The position numbers and the translations under genes are program-made. This document shows, piece after piece, positions 8,621 to 15,671 of a stretch of DNA of 21,633 nt; the first letter of the stretch is position 1, and the number at the start of each line of letters is the position of its first letter. The stretch covers positions 1 to 21,633 of the forward strand of contig DASRCB010000193.1 in the NCBI GenBank assembly GCA_035653295.1, read 5' to 3'. Below the pieces are notes generated by a model that saw only the letters and a list, made by a program, of their open reading frames with translations, made no database searches and had not been told where the DNA came from. The DNA is from DASRCB01 sp035653295. Lineage in GTDB: Bacteria; Acidobacteriota; Terriglobia; Bryobacterales; Bryobacteraceae.

Positions 8621-9539
8621 CGACAACGAGCGGGTCGCCGGGTTCCGGGCGGTGCGCATGGAAAACGAGCTCCTCTCCATGCTCGTGCTGCCGGAGCGCG
8701 GCGCCGAAGTGCACTCGCTCACGTACCGGCCGCGAAACATGGACGTGCTTTGGAAAGCGCCGTGGGACCTGCGCGCCTGGCGCGGCAATGATACCGAAGC
8801 GCTGTGGATGGATGGCTACAGTGGCGGCTGGCAGGAGCTGTTTCCGAACGCCGGCGATGCCTGCGTCTACAAGGGCGCGCTGCTCGGGTTCCACGGCGAG
8901 GCTTCCATCTCTTGCTGGGAGTGCCGCGTGGAACATGAAGGACCCGTCGCGGCGGCGGTGGAATTCTCCGCGCGTCTGGCGCGCAGTCCGTTCGCGCTGC
9001 GCCGCCGGTACATCGTGGAAGTGGGCCGTCCCAGCGTGCGGGTAGAAGAGGAGATCACGAATCGCGGCGAGGAAGACCTGCACTTCATGTGGGGACATCA
9101 TCCCGCCTACGGCGCGCCCTTCCTCAGTGGCGAATGCCGTCTGATCGCACCCGCCGCGGAGTGGCTGCAGCACGGCAAACGCGCCGAGTCATGGCCGGGA
9201 GAGTTGCGCATTCCGGGCGAGCACGAGCGCCATGCCTCGCAAAGCTACCTGACGAAGCTGCTGGAAGGCCGCTACGTGCTTTACAGCCAGCGCCACGGCT
9301 TCGGCGTGCGCTGGACCTGGCCGGTCGACGTTTTCCCCTACGTACATCTATGGCAGGAACTGCGCGGCAGTTTCGGCTACCCCTGGTACGGGCGCTGCTA
9401 CGTAATCGGCGTCGAGCCGTTCACCAGCATGCCCGGGGTCGGCCTAAACGCCGCAATCGAGTTCGGGACCGCCCCCGTTCTTCGCGCCGGAGATAGCATC
9501 GCCGTGGAGTTCACCGTGGGTTTCGTCGACCGCCCCTGA
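8604..9539 (+). CDS. Aldose 1-epimerase (galactose mutarotase-like) family protein
   Basis: A 311-residue protein of the galactose mutarotase-like beta-sandwich superfamily, which interconverts alpha and beta anomers of aldoses. The acid and base expected for the family are visible: His in GHHPAYG (164-170) and Glu in VIGVEPFTSMPG (268-278, E271). A further substrate-side His is in FHGEAS (96-101). The usual mutarotase motif HPYFN is altered to HHPAYG, a form seen in the less characterised branch of the family, so the true substrate may not be galactose. ATG 8604 overlaps the end of the SMP-30 gene by 17 bp in another frame and is the only start giving a sensible N-terminus (MACRVSDNERVAGF). 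The coupled lactonase/mutarotase pair points to handling of one oxidised sugar. It converges on the TIM-barrel gene 62 bp away. Confidence 0.85.
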   Translation: MACRVSDNERVAGFRAVRMENELLSMLVLPERGAEVHSLTYRPRNMDVLWKAPWDLRAWRGNDTEALWMDGYSGGWQELFPNAGDACVYKGALLGFHGEASISCWECRVEHEGPVAAAVEFSARLARSPFALRRRYIVEVGRPSVRVEEEITNRGEEDLHFMWGHHPAYGAPFLSGECRLIAPAAEWLQHGKRAESWPGELRIPGEHERHASQSYLTKLLEGRYVLYSQRHGFGVRWTWPVDVFPYVHLWQELRGSFGYPWYGRCYVIGVEPFTSMPGVGLNAAIEFGTAPVLRAGDSIAVEFTVGFVDRP

Positions 9540-9601
9540 CGAGACCCAGGCCCACTAACGAGGCAGGAGAAGGCGCTGGCTGCTACGGCAACGTGCGCCG
9601 G

Positions 9602-10426
9602 TCAACCCACCGGGACAGGACGCTGCATTTGGTTTCGCGTGCGCGTGGCCAGTTCCTCGTCCCAGATCTGGCGGAGCTTGTCGCGGCTCCATGCGAGATA
9701 GTGGCGATCAGGAGTGAACACCTCGAGGGTGATCGTGCCGTCGTAATCGCATTCCTGGAGGCAGTGGACCGCCCAGCGCACGTCAATGTTTCCCGCCCCG
9801 AGCGGCAGATGGAGGTCCTCATGGCCGCCGCGGTTATCGTGCAGGTGCACGTGGCGCAGCCGCTTGCCGTACTTGCGCAGGATGGCCTCGGTCTGGTTGA
9901 AGGGGACCATCAGATTCGCGTGGCCGATATCGAGGTGCAGACCAAGCTCGGGCACAGGGTCGAGCAGATCGCCGAGCTGCTCCACGTTGTTGTAATCGCC
10001 GGGCAGATTTTCGATCATGAGCCCCACGCCGCAGGCCTGCGATTCCGGCAACAGATCGTGGAGCGTCTCCAGATTCCGTTGGATAAAGAAATTGCGGCTG
10101 TGCATCGGCGTATGCCGGTCGGGGTGAATATTCATGAACTTTGCGCCGACCTCGCCGAAGGCGCGCAGACAGCGCTTGAGCTCCTTAACACAGGCGCAAC
10201 GCACCTCTTCGAAAGCGCTGGCCATGGGCAGGTAGAACGCGGTGTGGCCGACCACCTTCATGCCATGGCGCTCCAGCGCATCGCGCACGGACTTCGTATC
10301 CACTTTCCACGATGCGGCGGCGGGGGGCTCGAGTGTGAGGTCGATGAACCCCAGGCCCATCTCCGCCATCCAATCGATTTCGCGCAGCACATCGGCCGCG
10401 GGGTGATTCATGGCGCCGATCAGCAT
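9602..10426 (-). CDS. TIM-barrel protein of the sugar phosphate isomerase/epimerase / AP endonuclease 2 superfamily
   Basis: A 274-residue xylose isomerase-like TIM barrel (COG1082/AP_endonuc_2). Most relatives are annotated as sugar phosphate isomerases or epimerases. The metal ligands are well kept: H61 in GHTAFYLP, H101 in MNIHPDRH, E139 in MIENLPG, D166 and H169 in HLDIGHAN, H194 in HVHLHDN, D204 and H206 in EDLHLPLGAGNI, and E235 in TLEVF. This pattern resembles the nine Zn ligands of endonuclease IV (H69, H109, E145, D179, H182, H216, D229, H231, E261 in E. coli Nfo), so a repair nuclease cannot be dismissed. ATG 10426 is the first start after a strong GGAGG, although spacing is long (about 12). 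The upstream gene's stop codon overlaps this ribosome site (TGAAAGGAGG), implying coupling to the nucleotidyltransferase gene. Confidence 0.85.
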   Translation of the reverse strand: MLIGAMNHPAADVLREIDWMAEMGLGFIDLTLEPPAAASWKVDTKSVRDALERHGMKVVGHTAFYLPMASAFEEVRCACVKELKRCLRAFGEVGAKFMNIHPDRHTPMHSRNFFIQRNLETLHDLLPESQACGVGLMIENLPGDYNNVEQLGDLLDPVPELGLHLDIGHANLMVPFNQTEAILRKYGKRLRHVHLHDNRGGHEDLHLPLGAGNIDVRWAVHCLQECDYDGTITLEVFTPDRHYLAWSRDKLRQIWDEELATRTRNQMQRPVPVG

Positions 10427-10446
10427 GGGGTGATTCGATCCTCCTT

Positions 10447-11220
10447 TCAGGCTGCGAGCTCCGGCATGGAGGCCCGGAACCACGGACGGCTGTCGAGCAG
10501 ATCGGCGTGGCAGGAACCATTCTGGACCACGCGCTGGCTGGCGCGGTCGAGGGCGGGCCAGATCCATCGGGGCAGTTCACTGGCGCGATCGGGGCTGAGC
10601 CACTGAAAGACGGACAGGACGCCTTTGAGCAACGGCGCATCCTCGCCGACACGGTCCAGCAGATGGCGCCAGTCCAGCGCCGGACCCAGGGCATGAATCA
10701 GGTTCAGGACGTCAGGCCAGTCACAGCGGTCGCGCTGCATGACGTAAAGCTTGGACCACATCAGCTCCTCGGGAGGAACGACGCGAACGCGCTCGCCTCC
10801 GAACTCGACCTCGGGCCCGCTGTTCAGCCAGCGCTCGTCTACCGTGGTTCGCTGGTTGGCCATGGCCCAGATGATGTCGACGATAACGCCGTCCAGATAC
10901 CCGCGGTAAATCCATCGGCGATCATAGGGGAGCAGGTCGAAGTAATCGCGCATTCCGCAGACAGTGAGCACTTCGACCATCTCGTCCCGGTCCTGCGGCA
11001 GGGCATAAAGATCCATGTCCTTGGTGTCGCGCCAGCGGCCCTTATAAACAGCGGCGGCAAAGGCCCCGCCGAAAGCTATCGGAATACCTCGCGCGCGGGC
11101 CTCGGCGACTACTTGTTCATAGAGCGCCCGCTGCTCGTCGGGGATTCGCTCCTGCCATCCCGTCAGGAACAGGGTGGCGGCAGGCGGGCTCTGGAGAGGC
11201 ATCGTTTCAACTCGCGACAT
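10447..11220 (-). CDS. Nucleotidyltransferase-fold protein (MNT/AbiEii-like)
   Basis: A 257-residue protein. IPIAFGGAFAAAVYKGR (47-62) followed by TKDMDLYAL (66-74) gives the GG...D-x-D signature of the nucleotidyltransferase fold, with D68 and D70 as metal ligands. D115 in VIVDIIWA is a plausible third Asp. The region after it, VVPPEELMWSKLYVMQRDR, with a helical tail, resembles the DUF1814/AbiEii and DUF6036-type groups, whose members include antitoxin or toxin partners, aminoglycoside-type transferases and uncharacterised proteins. Nothing identifies the nucleotide acceptor. ATG 11220 has AAGGGGA upstream at suitable spacing. It is first in a two-gene unit with the TIM-barrel gene (20-bp gap) and divergent from Ku with an 85-bp gap. 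I see no toxin partner. Confidence 0.8.
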   Translation of the reverse strand: MSRVETMPLQSPPAATLFLTGWQERIPDEQRALYEQVVAEARARGIPIAFGGAFAAAVYKGRWRDTKDMDLYALPQDRDEMVEVLTVCGMRDYFDLLPYDRRWIYRGYLDGVIVDIIWAMANQRTTVDERWLNSGPEVEFGGERVRVVPPEELMWSKLYVMQRDRCDWPDVLNLIHALGPALDWRHLLDRVGEDAPLLKGVLSVFQWLSPDRASELPRWIWPALDRASQRVVQNGSCHADLLDSRPWFRASMPELAA

Positions 11221-11305
11221 ACGCTGTATCCCCTTTCGACCACGAAAGATTTACATGCCTTAATGAAACACTTTCCGGTAAGCTGGGCTCGAATGAGAGG
11301 GCGCT

Positions 11306-12298
11306 ATGCCAACCACGATCTGGAAGGGCCACCTCAGCTTCGGCCTGGTCAGCATTCCGGTGAAGCTGTATCGCGCGGCGCGCGCGGAAAAAGTCAGTTT
11401 TCATCATCTCTATCGGGCTCCGGCGCCCGTACCGCGAGAGGAGCCGGAGGAGGTTGCTTTACCGGAGGAGCCACAGCCGCGCGGACGAAAAGCCGCCGCG
11501 CCGCCCGAGCCCAGGGCCGGTGTCCCTGTTGAAGCACGCCAGCAGCCGCAGTCAGAACCCGAGCCGCAGTTCAGCCGAATCCGACAGGCGGCCTACGTTC
11601 CCGAATCCGACGAAGGAGTCGGGGCGCCGGTGAACCGGAGCGATCTGGTGCGGGGCTACGAGTACGATCGCGGCCACTACGTGGTGCTCAGCGACGCGGA
11701 CCTGCGCAGCATCGCCCCCGAGAACAAGCGGGAAATGCAGATACTGGAGTTCGTGCGATTCGGGGAGATCGACCCCGTGTTTCTGGAGAGCTCGTATTAC
11801 GTCGTGCCGGACCACGGTGGCGAGAAGGCGTATGCCCTGCTGTTCGAGGCGCTGCGGCAAACCGGTTATGCGGCGCTGGCCGAGCTGGCGATGCACCGGC
11901 GCGAGCACGTGGTAATCATTCGGCCGGGCGCGAGGGGGCTGATCGGGCACACCATGTTTTACACGAACGAGGTGCGCAGCGAGGAGGAGTTCCGGACAGA
12001 CACCTCGCTGGTTCAGGAGCGCGAACTGGGAATGGCGAAGCTGCTGGTGCAATCGCTGGCGGCGAAGTTCGAGGCAGGCAAGTACCGGGACACGTATCGC
12101 GAGCGCCTCGAGGCGATGATTCAGGAGCGCGTCCAGGGTCGCCGAGTGGCGGCGGTCGCGGAGCCTGTCCCGGCGCGCGAGAAGGTAGTGGACATCACCG
12201 AGGCGTTGCGCCGGAGCCTGGAGCAGTTAAAGAAGCCGGTGGCGGCGGAGCGGAAGGGAGCGGCGCGAGGCAGGACGAAGCGGGCGGGCGGCCGATGA
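11306..12298 (+). CDS. ku: Bacterial Ku protein for non-homologous end joining
   Basis: A 330-residue Ku homologue. Bacterial Ku forms a homodimeric ring on double-strand ends and recruits LigD. The start TTIWKGHLSFGLVSIPVKLY (3-22), DLVRGYEYDRGHYVVLSDADL (about 113-133), and IDPVFLESSYYVVPDHGGEKAYALL (about 155-179) are clear family blocks. In the usual place of the short Cys-x-x-Cys-containing segment lies a long Pro/Glu/Arg-rich stretch (about 38-110), and the protein has no cysteine at all. The C-terminus is Lys/Arg-rich (AERKGAARGRTKRAGGR), like the basic tails that mediate DNA contacts in other bacterial Ku proteins. ATG 11306 has AGAGGG five bases upstream. No ligD is in the window. 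Its end is only 5 bp from the end of the convergent glycosyltransferase gene. Confidence 0.93.
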   Translation: MPTTIWKGHLSFGLVSIPVKLYRAARAEKVSFHHLYRAPAPVPREEPEEVALPEEPQPRGRKAAAPPEPRAGVPVEARQQPQSEPEPQFSRIRQAAYVPESDEGVGAPVNRSDLVRGYEYDRGHYVVLSDADLRSIAPENKREMQILEFVRFGEIDPVFLESSYYVVPDHGGEKAYALLFEALRQTGYAALAELAMHRREHVVIIRPGARGLIGHTMFYTNEVRSEEEFRTDTSLVQERELGMAKLLVQSLAAKFEAGKYRDTYRERLEAMIQERVQGRRVAAVAEPVPAREKVVDITEALRRSLEQLKKPVAAERKGAARGRTKRAGGR

Positions 12299-12303
12299 GG
12301 AAC

Positions 12304-13851
12304 TCACGCCCGCTTGCGCGCGGCGAGCACGATCTCGTAGCCGAGCAGTGACGGCATCAATCCGGTGATAAACCACAGGAAGCGGTTGATGGCGCGCATG
12401 AGGAAGCGCTCGGGATCGAGACCGGTCACCAGTTCCAGGGGAACCACGGTCACCTTTTCGACGCTGACGCGATAACCTGTCCGCTCGAGCAGGCGGCGAA
12501 CGCTCTTCCAGGTGAAGAAGCGCACGTGGGTGCGGTCGAGAATTCCGCGATCCGCATACTCGAAATGGCCGAACAGCAGCATCAGGCGGACCGTGATGTT
12601 CGCCGCATTCGGCACGGACACGATCAACTGGCCGTTGTCGCGGAGCAGCGCCTGGCATTCGCGCAGGATGCGCTCCGGATCGCGCAGGTGCTCCAGCACA
12701 TCGATCAGCAGCACGCGATCGAACCTGCGGTCCCTGAGTTCGGGAACGGCTCCATCGAGGCCCGTTTCCAGATCGGCGAGCGCGAATTCATCGAGGGCTT
12801 CGCTGGGCGGCGTGGGCCCCACGCCGGTGACGCGATTGCCCGTTTTCCGCAGCTCCGCGCCGAAATGGCCATCGCCGCTGGCAAGCTGCAGGACATCGTG
12901 ACTGGAGCCAACCAGACGGCGCACGTAATCGTGCGTCGAATAGCGGCTGACCTTAACCGGATACGGGACGTAGTATTCCTGGAACTCCGGGTAACAGCGC
13001 GCCGAGCGTATGGTTTTCTTGTAGCGCTGCACCGCCTTGAAAACGTCCCATGCGTACTTCGTGCCGTTCACGTAGCACAGTTCGTCGCCGTAGAACGTGG
13101 GGATGGGCACCTCGCGAATGGTGAAGCCCTGATGATGCAGCTTGATAATGATTTCCGTGTCGAAGTGGAAATCGTTGGTCATGTCATCGAAGCGGATATC
13201 GGCGAGGGCGTGGAGGTTGTAGGCGCGGTATCCGCTGTGAAACTCGGTCAGATTCAGGTCCAGCGCGCGGTTTTCAAAGATCGTCAGAATCCGGTTGCCG
13301 ACGAACTTGTACAACGGCATGCCGCCTTTGAGCGGTCCGCCGTAGGTCTTCATCATGCGTGACCCGAAGACCGCATCCGCCTCGCCGGTCACGAGCGGAT
13401 GATACATGGAGGACAGGAACTCGGGCGCATACTGGCCGTCGCCGTGCAGCAGAACGACGACGTCGAAACCCTTCTCCATGAAATAGCGGTAGCCGGCCTT
13501 CTGATTCCCGCCATAGCCCAGGTTCTTCTCATGCCGGATGACGTGAAGCTTTGGGAGGTCCCGCAGCATTTTCACGCCCATGGCCAGTTCGTAGGTCGAG
13601 TCCTGGCTGGAGTCGTCGAAAATCGCGATCTCCTCCACGTTCTTCCACACGGCGGGGGTAATACGCTTGAGCACGCGCGTTACGGTGGTGACGGCGTTGT
13701 AAGTGACGATGAGAATGCCGATTCGCTTGCCGCGGTTGTCAGCCAGCTCGGCGTCATTCTCGAGCAGACCCGTGCGAAAGGCCGGCAGCGGCTCGAACGG
13801 CATGGGGCTGGGCGAGGGCGCATCGGGTCGCGCGAGCGAGACAGGCTCCAT
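12304..13851 (-). CDS. Glycosyltransferase family 2 / SAM-methyltransferase fusion protein
   Basis: A 515-residue two-domain protein. Residues about 43-270 are a GT-A fold GT2 domain of the dolichyl-phosphate-mannose-synthase-like group: RIGILIVTYNA (43-53), IFDDSSQDST (77-86), LHGDGQY (135-141, D-x-D-like), EFHSGYRAY (203-211) and FDTEII (230-235). Residues about 300-470 are a class I methyltransferase (Methyltransf_23-like), with motif I DVLQLASGDGHFG (319-331) and LLIDVLEHLRDP (381-392). The tail 480-510 is hydrophobic enough for membrane association. The likely role is adding and methylating a sugar on a lipid carrier or cell-surface glycan. No acceptor gene is nearby. ATG 13851 is used; upstream in-frame sequence belongs to the divergent gene. 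A consensus TATAAT lies 15 bp upstream, giving a leader of roughly nine bases. Confidence 0.88.
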   Translation of the reverse strand: MEPVSLARPDAPSPSPMPFEPLPAFRTGLLENDAELADNRGKRIGILIVTYNAVTTVTRVLKRITPAVWKNVEEIAIFDDSSQDSTYELAMGVKMLRDLPKLHVIRHEKNLGYGGNQKAGYRYFMEKGFDVVVLLHGDGQYAPEFLSSMYHPLVTGEADAVFGSRMMKTYGGPLKGGMPLYKFVGNRILTIFENRALDLNLTEFHSGYRAYNLHALADIRFDDMTNDFHFDTEIIIKLHHQGFTIREVPIPTFYGDELCYVNGTKYAWDVFKAVQRYKKTIRSARCYPEFQEYYVPYPVKVSRYSTHDYVRRLVGSSHDVLQLASGDGHFGAELRKTGNRVTGVGPTPPSEALDEFALADLETGLDGAVPELRDRRFDRVLLIDVLEHLRDPERILRECQALLRDNGQLIVSVPNAANITVRLMLLFGHFEYADRGILDRTHVRFFTWKSVRRLLERTGYRVSVEKVTVVPLELVTGLDPERFLMRAINRFLWFITGLMPSLLGYEIVLAARKRA

Positions 13852-13865
13852 CGTATCTCTCTGTT

Positions 13866-13872
13866 TATTATA
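13866..13872. promoter_or_regulatory. Symmetric -10 element shared by divergent genes
   Basis: The heptamer TATTATA reads TATTAT on the plus strand (13866-13871) and the consensus TATAAT on the minus strand (13872-13867). Start codons of the divergent genes lie at 13851 (-) and 13885 (+). Predicted start sites would be about 18-19 bp apart, near 13860 and 13878, with leaders of about 7-10 bases. No good -35 hexamer is visible for either direction. Confidence 0.5.
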
Positions 13873-13884
13873 GAGAAACGCGGC

Positions 13885-15393
13885 ATGCGGCGCTTTCATC
13901 GGCGAGCGATCTCGACTTTCGCAATGCTCGCCGCTTTGCGCGCGCAGGCGCCATCGCCCGCTTCGCGCGTGGACGGCTTCACCGGGCGGCCGCGCGTGAT
14001 TATCCTCAGCGACATCGGGAATGAGCCCGACGATCAGATGTCGCTGGTGCGGCTGCTGATGTATTCCAACCAGCTCGATATCGAAGCGCTCGTTGCGGGC
14101 ACATCGACCTGGCAGAAGACCACCGTGCATCCGGAGACCATGCGGGCGCTGATTCGCGCTTACGGGCAGGTGCGTTCCAGCCTGCTCCTGCATGCGGCGG
14201 GCTGGCCGGCGGCCGAAGAGCTGGACAACCGCGTTTATACGGGACAACGCGGGTACGGCATGGCGGCTACTGGTGCGGAAGAAACGTCGGAAGGGGCGCA
14301 GGCGATTATCCGCGCCGCGGAACGAGACGACTCGCGTCCAATCTGGATTTGCATCTGGGGCGGCGCCAACACCCTTGCGCAGGCGCTCATGCGCATGCGC
14401 GCCACCCGCTCCGAAGCCGCGGTCGCGAAGCTCATTGGCAGACTGCGGGTGTATTCGATTTCAGATCAGGACGACGCCGGTCCGTGGATCCGGCGTGAAT
14501 TTCCGGAGCTGTTTTATATCGTCCAACCCTCGACGCAGGCCGGCGATGAGTACTACTATGCGACCTGGACGGGCATCAGCGGCGATCTCTACTACCGCAA
14601 CTGCGCCGGAGCGGACGGGCGCACCGTCACGAACGAATGGCTGGACGCCAATATTCGCAGCAGAGGACCGCTGGGCAGGTTGTATCCGCGATTCCTGTTC
14701 ATTATGGAGGGCGACACGCCGTCCTTCCTCGGGCTCATTGACAACGGATTGAATGCGTACCGCAGGCCGGACTGGGGCGGCTGGGGAGGGAGGTTCGTCT
14801 TTCGACAGCCGCACGGGGAATCGCATCCGATCTGGACGCAGGGAGGGGATCTGTTCTCGCGCATCACCTCGCAGGACACCGTACGCGGCGCGGACGGCGC
14901 CGAATACACCTCCGACCAGGCTACGATCTGGCGTTGGCGCGAAGCATTTCAGAATGATTTCGGCGCGAGGACGAACTGGACGATTTCCGACTTTCAGCAT
15001 GCGAATCACAATCCCGTGGTCGAGGTGAACGGCAGCGCGGGGACCGCGCCTGTTTTCGTCGACGCTGAGGTCGGGAAGCCCGTCACCCTCGACGCGAGCC
15101 GCAGCCATGATCCGGATGCCGGCCAGCGGCTCCATTTCAACTGGTTTCACTACGCCGAGGCGGGCAGCGCGGGCGGGAGTCTCGCGGCGATACGGATTGA
15201 AGGAGCCGATCAGCCGCGCGCCGTGATAACCGCGACAGCGGCGTGCCGGCCGCAGTGGCTGCCGTTGAATGCGTGTAGCGGGACTGGGACGGCGCACGTG
15301 ATTCTGGCGGTCAGCGACGACGGCGTTCCGCGTTTGACATCCTATCGTCGGATCATTCTGACCGTCAGGAACGTGAGACCTGTGAGCCGCTGA
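13885..15393 (+). CDS. Secreted DUF1593 (Sde182-like) nucleoside hydrolase-fold protein
   Basis: A 502-residue exported protein. MRRFHRRAISTFAMLAALRA followed by QAPS is a short, basic signal peptide. The mature protein starts with RPRVIILSDIGNEPDDQMSL (35-54), where the Asp-rich stretch resembles the calcium-binding D-x-x-x-D-x-x-D of inosine-uridine nucleoside hydrolases; WICIWGGANTLAQAL (154-168) is a second family block. The C-terminal part (about 385-502) with TLDASRSHDPDAGQRLHF is a PKD/Ig-like beta domain. This two-domain layout is that of the cellulose-binding Sde182 family (DUF1593), usually extracellular and linked to plant polysaccharide use. The substrate is unknown; sugar nucleoside hydrolysis or carbohydrate binding are both open. 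ATG 13885 is close to the divergent promoter and no convincing ribosome site is visible. Confidence 0.87.
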   Translation: MRRFHRRAISTFAMLAALRAQAPSPASRVDGFTGRPRVIILSDIGNEPDDQMSLVRLLMYSNQLDIEALVAGTSTWQKTTVHPETMRALIRAYGQVRSSLLLHAAGWPAAEELDNRVYTGQRGYGMAATGAEETSEGAQAIIRAAERDDSRPIWICIWGGANTLAQALMRMRATRSEAAVAKLIGRLRVYSISDQDDAGPWIRREFPELFYIVQPSTQAGDEYYYATWTGISGDLYYRNCAGADGRTVTNEWLDANIRSRGPLGRLYPRFLFIMEGDTPSFLGLIDNGLNAYRRPDWGGWGGRFVFRQPHGESHPIWTQGGDLFSRITSQDTVRGADGAEYTSDQATIWRWREAFQNDFGARTNWTISDFQHANHNPVVEVNGSAGTAPVFVDAEVGKPVTLDASRSHDPDAGQRLHFNWFHYAEAGSAGGSLAAIRIEGADQPRAVITATAACRPQWLPLNACSGTGTAHVILAVSDDGVPRLTSYRRIILTVRNVRPVSR

Positions 15394-15671
15394 TCCATGT
15401 TCGCAACGACCCGGTCGCCTGCAAACGTCAGCGCCCTGGCGGAGGGATGACGGCCTAATCTTTCAGCCGCTCCTTATCGATTTCAAATTAATTTCAATGC
15501 GTCATGTCGCTGTAACAGGATAATTACCTAAGGATCGAATGAGAAGGAAACCGCCCATTGGGCGTTGCGATCCACCTGATCAGAAGCGAGGCAAAAGACT
15601 CACCCAGTTCATTCATTGTAGTAGCTGAGTAAGAACGCTGCCCGCCATTCCAGTGTCAATTTCGGAGGAAT
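15394..15671 (+). other. 278-bp gap between the DUF1593 gene and the small secreted protein gene
   Basis: This region is visibly richer in A and T (about 15480-15535) than its surroundings. It holds a possible -10 GATAAT (15519-15524), a short hairpin CGCCC-ATT-GGGCG (15552-15564), and a 29-codon open frame (15539-15628) with an AAGGA ribosome site. No convincing terminator for the upstream gene is seen. Most of it is likely promoter and 5' leader of the 15672 gene. Confidence 0.4.
15539..15628 (+). CDS. Possible 29-residue basic leader peptide
   Basis: ATG 15539 is preceded by TAAGGA at a good distance and opens 29 codons (MRRKPPIGRCDPPDQKRGKR near the N-terminus) before TGA at 15626. It is strongly basic, has two cysteines and carries no hydrophobic segment. 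Position in the leader of the small secreted protein gene would suit a regulatory upstream frame. The call rests only on the ribosome site and context; a chance frame is more likely than not. Confidence 0.2.
   Translation: MRRKPPIGRCDPPDQKRGKRLTQFIHCSS

Noticed and set aside
10447..11220. Type IV toxin-antitoxin or abortive infection system (AbiEii-like)
   Set aside because: No AbiEi-like antitoxin is next to it; its partner is a TIM-barrel gene, so only the fold is claimed.
13399..13884. Upstream extension of the DUF1593 frame into the glycosyltransferase gene
   Set aside because: This part has no family similarity, and a clear signal peptide begins at ATG 13885; the extension is the antisense of the fusion protein.
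13852..14247. Upstream extension of the glycosyltransferase-methyltransferase frame
   Set aside because: The extra 132 residues lie antisense to the DUF1593 gene, are non-homologous, and a TATAAT sits just before ATG 13851.
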